Assembly: GCA_964036195.1 (NCBI GenBank)
Contig: OZ038454.1
Coordinates: 186,001 to 250,000 of the forward strand
DNA from: Sphaerolaimus hirsutus
Taxonomy: Eukaryota; Nematoda; Chromadorea; Monhysterida; Sphaerolaimidae
DNA: 64,000 nucleotides
Direction: 5' to 3'
Shown here: in pieces, positions 9,843-21,338 of the stretch
Numbering within the stretch: position 1 is the stretch's first letter
How the letters are laid out: every line of letters starts with the position of its first letter
Notes under the pieces: generated by a model
Told to the model about the DNA's origin: nothing
Database searches by the model: none
Seen by the model: the letters and a program-made list of their open reading frames with translations, nothing else
Translations under genes and position numbers: made by a program

Positions 9843-11043
9843 TGATTCTCTTTATAGTGCGTCTCCTGTGACGCTTGTGACGCTTCTCTGCGTGTTTCTG
9901 TGTAGTGCTCTGTACACTACGGATTTGTTGTGCCACGCACAATACCAATGCAGTCCTACAGGCCCCTGACGTGTTTTCACGCGTTGACCTTTACTGCACT
10001 GGCACCAGGTGTGTTCCTAAAGCCCCTGACGTGATTGTTTACACGCGTTGACTTCAACACACCGGTCAAATCCACCTGGACAATAAACAATTTATTTGCC
10101 CAGCAGTGTGCACCCAAAGAGGGTCCGTACACACTTTTCCTGAGCGCTCTGGCGCTCTTTCTGGCACGCCTGTGTGCCTTGTGACCACGCTGGCCACTTG
10201 CTTCCTGAGCGGCTCCTGTGCCGCTGTGCGCAGTGCTGCGCTTGCCGTGTCGTCTGTGACACGTTTCTGTGCACTCTGGTGCACTTTCTAATTCTGGGCA
10301 GTGCTCTGTACACTGCTCTGCAATTGCGCTTGTGCAATGCAGAATTCTGGCACTTTTGTGCTGTCTGATCTGATGGTACCGAGCAGGCACAGCGTGTATA
10401 TTTGATGGGAGCTCCACAAAGCCCCTACACGCTACCAAGTATCCTAATACTTGGTTTTCAAATCCACTCTCTGTCAGCTACAGCCCTCTGTCAGCTACAG
10501 CCCTCTGTCAGCTACAGCCCTTTGTACACTGATACCCCTACTTTTGCACTTCCGAGGTATGAGTCCACTCTTACCCAGTGGAGCGAGGGACCTCCGCGAA
10601 TGCCCAAAAAACAGCCCTTTGACTAGCGTGGCTCTGTGGCGATCCTGTCTCCGTCAGGTCACCCTCCCTTGGCATAGGAAGGACGTGCGAGCGGTCACTG
10701 GCGTCCGGATGTCCAGGAGCGTCCAGCGAAAGTTTGACCACCGTCCGACAATGACTCCTTGTCAAATGCCGGTGCCGCCCAGCGTCTAGCACCTTGCCAG
10801 AACACTGGTGAAAGCTGCCTGAAATCCTGACAGGCTTGTCAGAACTCCAGTGTCCTCCGCGCGTGAGCGTAGAACCGCTCCCAGGATGTAGACAGGAGTG
10901 CCGTGACTTTGGCACAATGCTGTCTGCAAATCAACAGCCAACGCTCAGCCAAAGCCAATTGATGTTCAGCAGGACTTTTGAAGTTCCGCCAACTGCCGCA
11001 CAATGTCCGTTCCGGCTTGGTGATAGCACAATGTCATGCAATC
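9843..11043 (-). other. Untranslated leader of the BEL/Pao element
   Basis: About 1.2 kb between the primer-binding site and the gag ATG. I find no convincing conserved protein in it. It includes three tandem copies of a 17-bp unit (TCTGTCAGCTACAGCCC) near 10468-10520. Its short open frames have skewed composition and no recognisable domain. Confidence 0.7.
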
Positions 11044-11061
11044 ACCCTGCTCGCTGCGCCA
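11044..11061 (-). promoter_or_regulatory. Primer-binding site
   Basis: On the minus strand TGGCGCAGCGAGCAGGGT follows the 5' LTR end (CACA) directly. It starts with TGG, the complement of tRNA CCA. The implied tRNA 3' end (ACCCTGCTCGCTGCGCCA) looks like a tRNA-Ser acceptor and T arm from memory; this was not checked against a tRNA set. Confidence 0.8.
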
Positions 11062-12363
11062 TGTGATGAAGCCACCGAAGTCAGCGTCTTCTACCACCGA
11101 ATCCGGCAACTCCAAGACCGTAGTGAGAAACGGCCTTTAGAGTGGTTGATTTCCCGTTGTAGCCGAACGTCCACTTGTCGACAGCCAAGTTGAGTTTATT
11201 TCGTAGTTGTGTGTTGAAAAGGGGGTTCGAATTGTTTCAGGTACTTTATTTCGATCAGATACAGCGTGTTACAAAAGCGCAAAGTCTAGCGAGCTTCCTA
11301 ATCGAAGTTTCTATCGCTAGCTTATTTTCGTTCAGTAGCTTGGGGTCCGCAGACTGAAGTAAAAACTTCCAAAGTAGCTAAGACACGGAAATCATGTATA
11401 GAAAAACAGTTACAGTAATTTCCTAATACAAATGCACAAATAAACCACAAATATAACAATAAAACACATTTGACCGAAACAGTTGGCTTATTCTATGTGT
11501 GCATACATTCAAATACTTATGGTAAAGAAATACCAAGTACAAATTGGGCTAATAGAAAAACTATTAATCTTGAGAGGCGCGAAGTCGGCAAACTCGGCCG
11601 ATTTACTAATTTGCTTCAATTTGTCAGAAAACATTGACGCACATTGGAACTAATATGATAGGGTTAGGAAATTATAAATAGTGGTGCAAATGTTCCTAAT
11701 GACGCAAATAGAACAGGGTATGTTTGATATAATAATAATAATCACTTCCTGGAAACGTATATTTCATAATGGATAAATTGGGACTTATTCAAGTAAATGG
11801 GTATAATAATTGAGCAGGGTCTATAATATACTCAGCTTGAGCAGGGTATTATAATATCAAAGTAAATATAATATAACTTATGAGCAGGGTTATAACAATT
11901 ATGCCTACGCGAAGGGCTTTGTAAATACGTACAGTAAATGCTAGTTGCACACAGGGCACTATTTCTCTATTAGGACGCTGGCCTAAGTAAATACGTAGCA
12001 CATAAATATTTATAAGTTTTGACTTTCCCAAATCGCAAGTAAACCATGTAAATGTATATATAATAATAATCAGAAAATTACGGCGAGTTGAATGAGTCTA
12101 ATTTCATGTTGATATACCTAATAATAACTTATTTGACCTATAAACCTAAATATTCCACATAAATGTTTCGATAACTTATAAAACACTTTCCTAATTAAAT
12201 ATTCTCCATGGATAAATAATATAGTGTATGAAATATATTTTGCGTGGTAAATAAATATAGTGCATGAAAGGTAAAACAGTGCAAATAAGTAAATGTGCGA
12301 ATATGAGCCTAATTATCAATTCTCTGTATTTCTTTATCCATCCATTTTGCCACGGTCAGCACA
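11062..12363 (-). repeat. 5' LTR of the BEL/Pao element
   Basis: 1302 bp. On the plus strand it begins TGTGATGAAG and ends GGTCAGCACA, giving TG...CA termini. The boundaries are fixed by comparison with the solo LTR at 42473-43798 and the 3' LTR at 1-1065. Confidence 0.93.
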
Positions 12364-12468
12364 GAAAATGCCCGGTAAAATGGCAACTCGGTTGCCATTT
12401 TGCATGACTCTTGACACTTTGCGTGACATTTGACATTTTCCAGGGTCTGGGACTGCCCCCCGGCCCCT
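12364..12468. repeat. MITE arm, GGCAGTCCC family, cut by the BEL insertion
   Basis: It carries the family's alternating ATTTTGCATGAC and GACACTTTG words and ends CAGGGTCTGGGACTGCCCC. Full palindromic copies occur at 46905-47048 and 49430-49619. Confidence 0.75.
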
Positions 12469-12813
12469 CTGTCACGGCTGGTACTGGCAGAGCGAGCTGG
12501 ACTGCTGCTTAGAGACGAAGAAAAGTGAGGGCACGCGTTGCACTCAAAAATGGCTCCATTCATTTTACGTTGGCAGTAAAGCGGAATGTTTGAAGCAGCA
12601 CCCCTCCGCTGACAATGCATATTGTGGCTGATATTTGTGATAAACAAAGTTTTTCAGTTGATTCTTTGTTTGGAGAAATAGTCTGTCAGGGATTGTTAAA
12701 GAACCTACTTTTCAGAATGAGTAAAAGACTTTTTAACTGGTAATATGACGAAATAAATACAAAGATATGACCTTTCCAGTGAGGCCTGCGAGGTCTCCAA
12801 GGTCTGTCTCGAC
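12469..12813. other. No gene recognised
   Basis: A moderately GC-rich patch (about 12470-12600) contains an open minus-strand stretch rich in Ser and Arg. It has no recognisable domain and no convincing splice pair, so I leave it unassigned. Confidence 0.4.
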
Positions 12814-13216
12814 CAGGGTTGGCAGAATCTCAGAAGAAAATGAAAATAAAATGGAAAATTTCAAATCCAAAATTGCATAAAAATTCGATTTTTTGTAAAC
12901 TTGTAAAGAATCTGTATTTTTGTCATATTGTATAAAAATTCACATTTTTTGTAAACAATTATCTTGTTGCTTGAGTTTCTACCTGTTTATTTGCAGAACT
13001 GGGGCAGTCCCAAGCCCTGTAAAGTGTCAAATGTCATGCAAAGTGTCAAATGTCATGCAGTGTCAAATGTCATGTAAACTGCCATGCAAAGTGTCAATTG
13101 TCAATTCATTTATTAACAACTTTTGGGAATAAAATAAAATGAAACAGGAATAAAATCAAAATAACATACAATTCTTTTACAATTTGTATACAAATAATTT
13201 TATAAAACCAACCCTG
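12814..13216. repeat. hAT-like MITE, CAGGGTTGG family
   Basis: It begins CAGGGTTGG and ends CCAACCCTG. The interior is AT-rich strings of aaaattttac/attttatttt type, as in the copies at 44291 and 45542. A half copy of the GGCAGTCCC MITE sits inside at about 13003-13105. No clean TSD was seen for this copy. Confidence 0.7.
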
Positions 13217-13858
13217 ATCTCTCGGCAATGCGTAACTATAATCATGATAATACAGTAATGCACACGGGCACCTTCTTAAGACCGGGCATCGGGCAGTGTC
13301 GGCAACAATGGCGCAAAAATTATTTTAATACTTATGAATTTGATTATCAGTCTGGACTAGTGATGCAAAACGCGCCAGGACTTAAAAAAAAATCAGTAAA
13401 TTAATTTTTGATGATATATTTATCTGTCGGGAACAAATGTACAATATCAATAAAATAGACAGGCACTTGTCAAAATCAGATGGTATATATGTTGTTGAAA
13501 TAAACACAACAGCAGGGTGATATGTCGAAAAATTGGTCAAATATGATGCAATTTGAACCTCCACATAAGAATAAGATCACTTGGTTTTCAACTTCAACAA
13601 ACAAAAATAAAAGTTCACATAGTACCCGACTGCGCACTTTACAAAATTTTTTTACCATACTCATCTGAATAACAAAATCAAAAGTTAATTTTTGCATCAC
13701 GATACATTGCACTCATACGGGACTACTCGCCAAGATGGCGCAACATACTTTGTATAGCGTGCAGTCCCATCAGCAAACAAATGATATATTCAGCACAGAG
13801 CATATGTGCAAATGATCACAATAATGTAGTTGAATTGCGACGCTCACAGGGTCCTATT
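13217..13858. other. No gene recognised
   Basis: AT-rich sequence with short unrelated open frames. I see no domain, RNA gene or clear repeat structure. Confidence 0.4.
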
Positions 13859-14564
13859 TAGGGATGAAAAAACTCTTTTTGAAATAGTCCGCTTAAAAAA
13901 TTTATTCTTAAAAAACCGTTTTTTTATAAATATCTAAAAAATGGTGAAACATCAACATAATGGCGGCCCACACACTAGTTGACACACGTGTGTCAACTGG
14001 TCTGTGTCAACTCAGATTTCGGCTTCACGAGTCGCAGTGATCTTCAAATGCGCTTGCCGTAATATTTATTTTTCAACATTGCGGCATGTGCATTTGAGGG
14101 GTGGGCTAAAAGTACCCGATCTACAAAAAATCGATTTTGAGATAATCACAATTGAAAGTTTGGAGTATGCAATAGCTTGTAAATCGGTACTTTTAAAACT
14201 GTATTTTGCCATTTTTTTTTGCATTTTTCGACCCCCCATATCTAAAAATTGAATTTCGCACCCTCCACATATTATATATTTTTGAAGCGCATTTTTATGG
14301 GGACCCCAAAAATGGTCCAAACTCAAATTTGAAAAACTTGTAGATATGTACGTTTAGAAGCACACCCTTCATTTGGAGATCGCTCTGCGATACGTGAAAC
14401 CAAAATCTGAGTTGACACAGACCAGTTGACGCACATGTGTCAACTAGTGTGCGGGCCGCCTATACAGGGACATGGGACAAATTGTATTTTTTAAACGGCA
14501 TCGATGCTTGCATTTTTTCAAAAAACGTTTTTTTAAACCGTTGGAAAACAGCTTGCCATCCTAA
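13859..14564. repeat. hAT-like element, TAGGGATGG family, with nested foldback
   Basis: It begins TAGGGATGA and ends GCCATCCTA(A), matching the ends of the cleaner copy at 28357-28998. Possible TSDs are GTCCTATT (13851-13858) and GCCCTATT (14565-14572), 7 of 8 identical. The nested foldback occupies 13962-14460. Confidence 0.6.
13962..14460. repeat. Foldback element, GGCGGCCCACAC ends
   Basis: Left arm GGCGGCCCACAC then ACTAGTTGACACACGTG; the right arm is its inverse, ending GTGTGCGGGCCGCC. The arms extend through the shared word AACTCAGATTT. A smaller relative lies at about 33247-33483 and a half copy near 31825-31895. Confidence 0.75.
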
Positions 14565-14980
14565 GCCCTATTTACCATAAATCCTCAAACAGTTCCTCTC
14601 TACTAGCCGAGACAGGAAAAATAGTTCCCCTGTCAGAATAGCCCCCCCCCCCCATTCGTTGGGTGGAAACAAAATGGAATGTGTACAGCGACAGCACACA
14701 CACCATAAGTGTGACAAAAAATAACACCCCGGGGAACTTATCGAGGATATATGGTACCACCACTTACCACTAGTAAGATGCACTTACCTAACGAAAAAAT
14801 TTAAACTGATGTCACCCTAGAAATAATTTCGTATAAGATTGAAACAAGGACGGCAGTTTACAGACAACTAGAGGCCACCTAAACACCACTTAATTTTTAA
14901 TTTCTTACCAAAAAGGCACGTTTCTGTGTTAATATTTATCAACACAATAGCGCCAAAACGAAGCGAGGGCCAGGTAAATG
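14565..14980. other. No gene; short palindromic repeat at 14572-14756
   Basis: A small inverted element runs from TTTACCATAAATCCTC to GAGGATATATGGTA around a C-run, in the style of the G/C-run families elsewhere. The rest shows nothing recognisable. Confidence 0.4.
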
Positions 14981-15372
14981 TAGGGTTCAAACGGGATTGA
15001 CTTTTCAGGATCGGGATTGTTTTTTTCCGGATCGGGATTGTCCTCACCACAGGGTCGGGATTTTAACCTATTTAAGTGCTGGTATAGAGAACTTTTCACT
15101 GACCTCTCAGAAGTAAGTCTAAAACAACACTTGAATTGGAGAGAAGTGGCATTGCGCACCGGATACTTTGGTTCACATTTCTCAGTGCAAAGTCATTTCT
15201 TTCACTTTTTCATATTTTAATTTTCCGGAATCGGGATCCCGATCGGGCAAACTTTTCGGGATCGGGAGCGAGATTTTCCGATTTAGTGATCGGAATTGGC
15301 GTTTCGGGAACGCGGACCGCATCAAACCCGGAAATTATCGGGATTCGAGATCGGGATCCCGTTTGAACACTA
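14981..15372. repeat. TAGGGTTCAAAC-family element with GGGATC repeats
   Basis: It begins TAGGGTTCAAACGGGAT and ends ATCCCGTTTGAACACTA, inverted copies of one another, with an interior of imperfect CGGGAT repeats. Flanks GGTAAATG and AATAAATG match at 6 of 8 positions and may be a worn TSD. Relatives are at 23087-23573 and 30043-30567, with a decayed one near 56650-56865. Confidence 0.7.
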
Positions 15373-16924
15373 AATAAATGTCACACAAATTTGCCAAACA
15401 AAGTAAATTATCACACAAAATTTGACAATGTCGTGCAAAATGTAAATTCCTTCATAAGCCAGTATTCAGTACTCTCGAATTACTACTTCGTGATACTTTC
15501 CGAAAATGCTTATTTTCAAAGGGACGTGCATATTCTGTGGATAAATACAATACAATCAATAGAAGATGAACAAAACCTGGGGACAAATGCCGCACCGTGT
15601 CAAGTGTTTGTTAGTTTTATCTCGAGAAAAGTCATAAAAACCTGCCGAAAAAACATGCAGAACATCTGAAACTTTACTGCCATTTTCAGACTTTTCACAC
15701 AAATACTATATGACAATAAAAGATAAGTGCATGATCACTTAGCCGAGCGCGGGACTCCCCCGGTGGCAGTGCGCATTGCGTCAAGTAAAGTGTCTAATGC
15801 CATGCAAAATGTCTTACAAATTTGTTTTACGTATTTTTTAGTAAAATGGAGAAAAAATTAAATAATAATTTTTGACACTTTCCAGGGTGCGGGACTGTCC
15901 CCTGAAGGCATTAATTGAATAAATTAGCACGAAAAAACATCACATTGAAATGATTTTAAGACAAACCAGTATGCAACTATCCGCAAAACATACTTAACTT
16001 GAATGATTTATTGCTAAACTCAAAGGATTTTGGCCGTACAATTACATTTGACTTAAAGTCCGAAATTTGTTTTAATAGACGGATTCAATTCGTTCCGCGG
16101 TTAATTCTATCAAGGCCCGCATATTTTACGTGAAAACTGAAGAGTACATAATTTGGCTTGGTGCCAACGTTTCATTTCATTGAATAGAATATGTCCAATG
16201 TTATTTGTAACTTTACAGAAATATTTGCGTAGAACTAGACCAAAATTGTCATATAGCAAATAAGTCAATGAGTTTAGCAATAAAATGAACATAGTGCAGC
16301 AGCGCACGCTGGAAAATTTTTGGATTTAGATACAACTTTGCAAATATTTACAGAAAAAATTATGGAAACGTCATGTTTGCCACTATGAATTGGTCGGAAC
16401 GTCATAAAAAATGTTGCAGTCTTTGAATTGATGGATGTTTCCAAGTGTGCGCGCTCACATCAGTATAAAAAATCAGATTGGCATAATGTTTCTTTTTATC
16501 GTTTCTTACCACTACTACCATAACCAAAACTACCACAACCATAAAAATGGGATATTTATGACATTGTTCAAATTTATGAAGACAGCCAGTCGGCGCCAGA
16601 TTGCTCTGAAAGTGAGAATGCGTTGTACGAAATGCGCTGAAAAATGAATGTTGAACAGTTGAAATTCATAAGAACATAAAATTCGTGTCAAAACAAGCCA
16701 AAAATGTAATGCCCGTGACATTTTAGGTAAAAATTACATGATGCGCACATATCTGATCAAACTTTATAACCTACTAGGCTTATGGTTGACACGATATATC
16801 ATATCGAATATCGACTATAATTTAATATCAATTTTCGATACCGAAGATTTTGAAAAATATCGGATATCATCCTTTTTCCATGAAAGTACTCGACCGTTTT
16901 ATCGAGTTTTATTGAATATCATTA
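15373..16924. other. No gene recognised; one MITE remnant
   Basis: A worn copy of the GGCAGTCCC MITE spans about 15750-15905, with GCGGGACT ends and ATGCAAAATGTC words. The remainder is AT-rich with no domain, RNA gene or long repeat that I can recognise. Confidence 0.4.
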
Positions 16925-17892
16925 GACCCCGTTTACACGGATTTTTTGTGATGACTCGACAAAAATCAAACGTTCAATAAGTTGAGTAAAAATGTTCCAT
17001 ATTTATGAGAAAAAGTGGTCAATTATACATCTTACCTAGGCGAATATGCATGTCAAATGGCACAATCGTGCTTGTAGCTCATGAGTTAAAGGTAGTGATG
17101 TAAAAAGCGCCAGAGTTTTGGCGCCAAGCGCCAAAAGCGCCATGGCGCTTTTCCCATTGCGGCGCCAAGCGCCAATGGCGCCAGACGATTTTAGCGCCAA
17201 GCGCCAAAAGCGCCATGGCGCTTTTCCAGACCGTAGCGCCAAGCGCCAATGGCGCCAGAGGACTATGGCGCCAAGCGCCAATAGCGCCAGCGCCAAAAAC
17301 TTATTGGTCGATTTTTAATTAGCCATGTACATCAATATCGAAAGTTACATGGAACGTTGTATATGAATTGAACTGGATGCCAAATACACAAAGCTGTTCA
17401 TTTACTTTACGAATGAACCTGCCTGAAAATTTGTGCAAAACATTTGCTCGCAGTGAATGCAAGTACCATATAGTAAATCCTCAAATAAGACCCTAGGGGA
17501 GTAATTATTTCGTTAGAAGTTTTTGAGGGAGGTAATCAAGAGGGTGTTATTCTAGGGGGAGTTTTTCCCCTCGGAACTTGCACATTCTTCATTGTATGAA
17601 TGCATTCCCTAAACTCATGTAATCCGGCTATTTGATAGTTCAACGACAACAAAAACAAGGTATCCATGCAAAAATTTGTTTTCATCGGAATTTAAATCAT
17701 TGATGGATATAGGTATGTATGTACATATCAAATACCCAGGAGTTATTCAAGGGGAGTTATTCAAGGGGGGTATTTTTATCACTTGGTCAACAAGGGAGCT
17801 ATTCAGTCGGTGTTATTCAACGGATTGTCTGAAAAATAAATGTGAGATGATAGCTAGGTAGATTGTAAAGTGTACATTTAGCATGCTATATA

Positions 17893-19144
17893 CCGTATTT
17901 CCTCGAAATACCCCCCGGGGGGTGATTGTTTCAAAGTGCTCCCGAGAGGGGGGGGGGGGTTAAACGAGGGGGGGGGGGTATTTCGAGGGGGGGTATTATT
18001 TCTCAGGAAATTTTTTGAAATCCTAGTACAAAATCGTGGTTTGTGATGTGCGCTGGGGTAGGAAAAAGCATCAATAACTGACATGTATCAACTCCTGTAT
18101 ACTAATATTAGTACGTAGATGGTATAAACACTGTTCTAACGTGATTCCAACATTGTTTTAACAAGTGTGCGTCATTAGGACAAAAGCGCTTTAAGACAAC
18201 AGTAACCTTAATACAACAAAAACGCCCATTAAGACAAAAGCTACTTTGATACAACAATTTGTGCATTAGTACAACACATGTCGCTTTAATACAACACTTG
18301 TCACTATAATACAGCACATGTTTTTTGCACAACACAATTTGAGAGCTATTTATACATGAAATGCAATATTGAGGTGTAAATGTAATTGAGTTTCCCACAC
18401 CTGTTTGCAAAATCATAAAAGAGGTGGAACATAAAAGTGTTTGGAATTCCCAAAGAATTTGAAGTGGCTAGTTGCTTCACAAATTACTGATTTAAATTTC
18501 AGATCAATTATACATTGAATTATTTTGAATGCTTATTCACTAAATTAGTGTTCACAGAACACTACCTGGAATTATCAATTCTGATTCCAAGTCCAGTTCC
18601 AAGTTGATATATATAGACATACTTTAATAACTTTGCTAAAAACATATAAATAGATTTTGTAAACTTTTTGGTGATGCAATTACCTAGACTGGAAGTATAG
18701 TGCTCAAAGTAGAATTGATGCAACCAACTTTCACATTAACTTAATTGTCTACAAATTACTTTCTATACACTACTAAACTGTAATTATAATTATGTGTGTA
18801 CATGTATGAACAATTATTTATGTCGTATTAAAGCGACAAGTGTTGTACTAATGCACAGATTGTTGTATTAAAGTAACTTTTGTCGTAATGAGCGTTTTTG
18901 TTGTCTTAAAGCTGCTGTTGTCTGAAAGCGCTTTTGTCTTAATGGGACACCCCCTGTTTTAACGTGTGTTCTGCACTACGCAGAACACAAACGGCAGTAT
19001 TTGTCATGTACGTTCTCTTTACACTCAATCTGGGGGGGGGGGTATTTCGAGGGGGGGGTGATTGTTTCATGGTGGTCTCGAGAGGGGGGGTCAAACGAGG
19101 GGGGGGTATTTCGAGGGGGTGGGGGGTATTTCGAGGAAATACGG
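17893..19144. mobile_element. TA-flanked G-run element, itself interrupted
   Basis: Ends CCGTATTTCCTCG and CGAGGAAATACGG lie between TA dinucleotides. The interior matches the uninterrupted copy at 53038-53502, including the words TTAAACGAGG, GTATAAACACTGTTCT and CTGCACTACGCAGAACAC. Confidence 0.8.
18162..18956. mobile_element. hAT-like MITE inside the TA-flanked element
   Basis: Inverted arms share GACAAAAGCGCTTT and AAGACAACAG words; the right end reads out as CAGGGGGTGTCC. The 9-bp word TGTTTTAAC occurs on both sides, and the uninterrupted homologue at 53308 has it once. That is an internal empty-site control. The TSD length (6-9 bp) and exact ends are ambiguous by a few bases. Confidence 0.8.
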
Positions 19145-19810
19145 TAGGTAGTTTTTTTTCTGAATGTTTCAGTAGCTTAGTGAAGCAAGTGAAGTTGTGC
19201 TTATTATATTTATATCAATGAAATTTGGATGTGTGAACCACAATTGTTAGGTGATGAAAGAATCGGATGGAACAAAAAAACAATCATCTCGTATTTTGAT
19301 GGCATTTTTGATGCCCCCTATCAAAAACGTACACAGATGGTATGGCGCTTTTTTGGCGCTTTTTTAACTGTGAGCGCCAAGCGCCAATGGCGCCACGGCA
19401 TTATAGCGCCAAGCGCCAAAAGCGCCATGGCGCTTTTGGAGGTCTCGGCGCCAAGCGCCAATGGCGCCACGGCAAAAAGGCGCCAAGCGCCAAAAGCACC
19501 ATGGCGCTTTTTGGTTTGGCGCTAGCGCCAGCCGCCAGCGCCATGGCGCTTTTACATCACTAGTTAAAGGCCTTTGAAAACTTTTGCAGTTGTCGGACTA
19601 TCTCCGACAGCCAGCGACAATAGCAAACTTTTTTCGAATGTTATAAATCTTGAGCTACAAGCACGAGTCTGCCCTTTGGCCTGCATATTTGCTTAGGTAG
19701 AAGGTATACTTGACCACTTTTTCTAATGAATATGGAACCTTTTTACCCAACTTATTGAACGTTTGATTGTTGTCGAGTCGTCACAAAAAATCCGTGTAAA
19801 CGGGGTCTTA

Positions 19811-20530
19811 GTGATGGAATGGCGCCATGGCGCTGGCGCCCTTTAATGGCGCTTGGCGCCCTTTTCTGTGGCGCCTTCTGGCGCCTGGCGCCATTATTTC
19901 GAATGGCGCCATGGCGCCCTCGGCGCCATTTTTGCTGGCGCCAATTTGGCGCCCGGCGCCATTGTTTTGGATGGCGCCGGAAATGGCGCCAAGATGTCAG
20001 GATGAACACTTATTTTTTCCATATTCAGCTGCCTTATCTGCTGATAGATATCATTTTTGGTGATGTTTAACACCTTTGTATTTTTATTGCTAGCATTGCA
20101 AGTTGATGGTTTTATACTACTTTAACTGCAAATATGACGCACAATTAGAAAAATGTAAACAATTTTTTCCCAGTCTTGCATCATTGATTGCCTATTTACA
20201 ATGCACTGCATTTCCTCGAAATCCTCTCGGATGGTTTATTACCTTTTTCCCAGCTTGCTCAGCCATGGTGATATTTTGAGGAGGTTTATCCGAGGAAACA
20301 TAGTAAGTTGCTGACAAAAAAAAACACTGGCGGTATTTCCAGGAAGTATGGTATATAATATTCATGATACAATGAGTTTGTGGCTCAAGTCAACATAAAT
20401 AATACAAATGGTATAGCACGTTGATCTTCTATAAATGCTTCCGTGATGATATACAGCCTGAAATAGTGAGTTTTATTGCTGGCGGCATTTTGGCGCGTGG
20501 CGCCATTGTTTCTGGCACTTTTCCATCACT
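19811..20530. repeat. GGCGCC-rich repeat, second copy
   Basis: GGCGCC alternations (19815-19990) open with TAGTGATGGAA, and a short return arm ends TTCCATCACT near 20530. It is related to the 17093-19562 family. I found no matching TSD, and the middle is unrelated AT-rich sequence. Confidence 0.55.
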
Positions 20531-21160
20531 CAATATCATCCAAATGACGGATGTACTCGGCCGACCACTGTGTCTTGGTTGTTCGCGGATTACTTGTGTC
20601 TTGGTCGACAACCCCCAGCACGATACTAATGCATGCACTTCACAAAAACGATAAATATTTTAAAAAGAAAAAAAGCGCAGTTGCGTACAGGCGACGAGCG
20701 TTTTTTCCTGAAAGTTTTTTCCTTTAGTCACTAGAAAAATTTTCATTTCAGTGATGATGACATCATGATGGAATGTTTTCTCCAGAACACCATATAGCAT
20801 ACAGTCCACTGAGTATACAAACTATTTTTCATACCCTTTTAATACATATAAAATATACTCGGTGGACCGCAAAATATGCACAGAATCCTACCATAATTTG
20901 ATGAATATAGTTAACTTATAAGTAATTTTTCCATAGTAAAAAAGATATATTATGATGAAACAACAGTGAAATTTTTGATTCATCATTCAGATGGGTGATG
21001 GTAGGTTTCCATGCTAAGTGTGAGTTTATCAAGGGTCCATCTATATCGCTATCAAATAGAAAAATTATCGAACATCTATATCGCAAAGTCATGACGTCCA
21101 AAACCCACAAAAGTCCAAGAGTACACAAAAATAAAAATAAAAAAAGGAAAAAAAACGTAC
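20531..21160. other. Intron or 3' flank of CLINT1; repeat remnants
   Basis: Remnants of the TATACTC family are visible (AGTCCACTGAGTATAC near 20800-20815 and CATTCAGATGG words near 20985). The last CLINT1 coding exon should lie here or further down, but I could not identify it. Confidence 0.4.
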
Positions 21161-21338
21161 CAAATGCGTTGTGCTTGTGCTGACTCATCTGCGCCATGGA
21201 CAAGCCGGGCACCTTGGCCTGGTGCTTGTTCCTGTTCGACAAGTCCACGTCCAAGTTGATCTTCCCACTCAGGTCTGACCACGTGCTGCCCACGGCCGGC
21301 TTCGAGTGCCATTTCTGCGACACTTTCCACTTGTTCAA
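21161..21338 (-). CDS. CLINT1: CLINT1 exon 11 (STWSD region)
   Basis: It encodes LNKWKVSQKW, GSTWSDLSGKINLDVDLS and KHNAF. STWSD with a following acidic NxDVDL stretch resembles the conserved C-terminal segment of CLINT1. Acceptor GTACAG; strong donor GTACGT in phase 1, so another exon must follow. Confidence 0.85.

Larger units (their letters stand above)
1..12363 (-). mobile_element. BEL/Pao LTR retrotransposon with envelope-like gene, nearly complete
   Basis: On the minus strand the order is 5' LTR (12363-11062), primer site, leader, Gag-protease-RT-RNase H frame, integrase-Env frame, 3' LTR (1065 to beyond the window start). DUF1759- and DUF1758-like regions, a Pao-type RNase H and a DUF5641-like tail on the integrase place it in BEL/Pao. 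The visible 3' LTR aligns to 11299-12363 without indels and with about 7 substitutions counted by eye, so the insertion is young. Both long frames are open; the only visible defect is the frame change between them. The right flank cuts into a MITE arm (12364-12468). The TSD cannot be checked because the left flank is outside the window. Confidence 0.95.
17093..19562. mobile_element. hAT-like GGCGCC-rich foldback inserted in the Harbinger-like MITE
   Basis: The ends are TAGTGATGTAAAAAGCGCC and GGCGCTTTTACATCACTA. An exact 8-bp TSD, GTTAAAGG, flanks it (17085-17092 and 19563-19570). Both arms (about 17110-17300 and 19345-19555) are dense alternations of GGCGCCAAGCGCC words. The middle holds other elements. 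Confidence 0.8.
16925..19807. mobile_element. Harbinger-like palindromic MITE, split by nested insertions
   Basis: The left arm starts GACCCCGTTTACACGG and the right arm ends CCGTGTAAACGGGGTC. TTA flanks both ends (16922-16924 and 19808-19810), as in PIF/Harbinger elements. The arms (16925-17092 and 19571-19807) are imperfect inverted copies sharing words such as CGTTCAATAAGTTG. Removing the nested insert leaves an element of roughly 400 bp. Assignment rests on TSD size and terminal shape only. Confidence 0.7.

Noticed and set aside
10066-10438. Open frames in the BEL leader considered as an accessory gene
   Set aside because: Three overlapping frames are open in the same GC-rich stretch and none shows a domain or clear start context.
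14642-14655. C-runs and G-runs considered as telomeric or origin sequence
   Set aside because: They are the arms of dispersed MITE families and recur throughout the window.
17036-17318. Ala/Arg-rich frames in the GGCGCC tracts (also 19229-20070)
   Set aside because: Period-3 by-product of GGCGCC alternation; the same tract is open in several frames on both strands.
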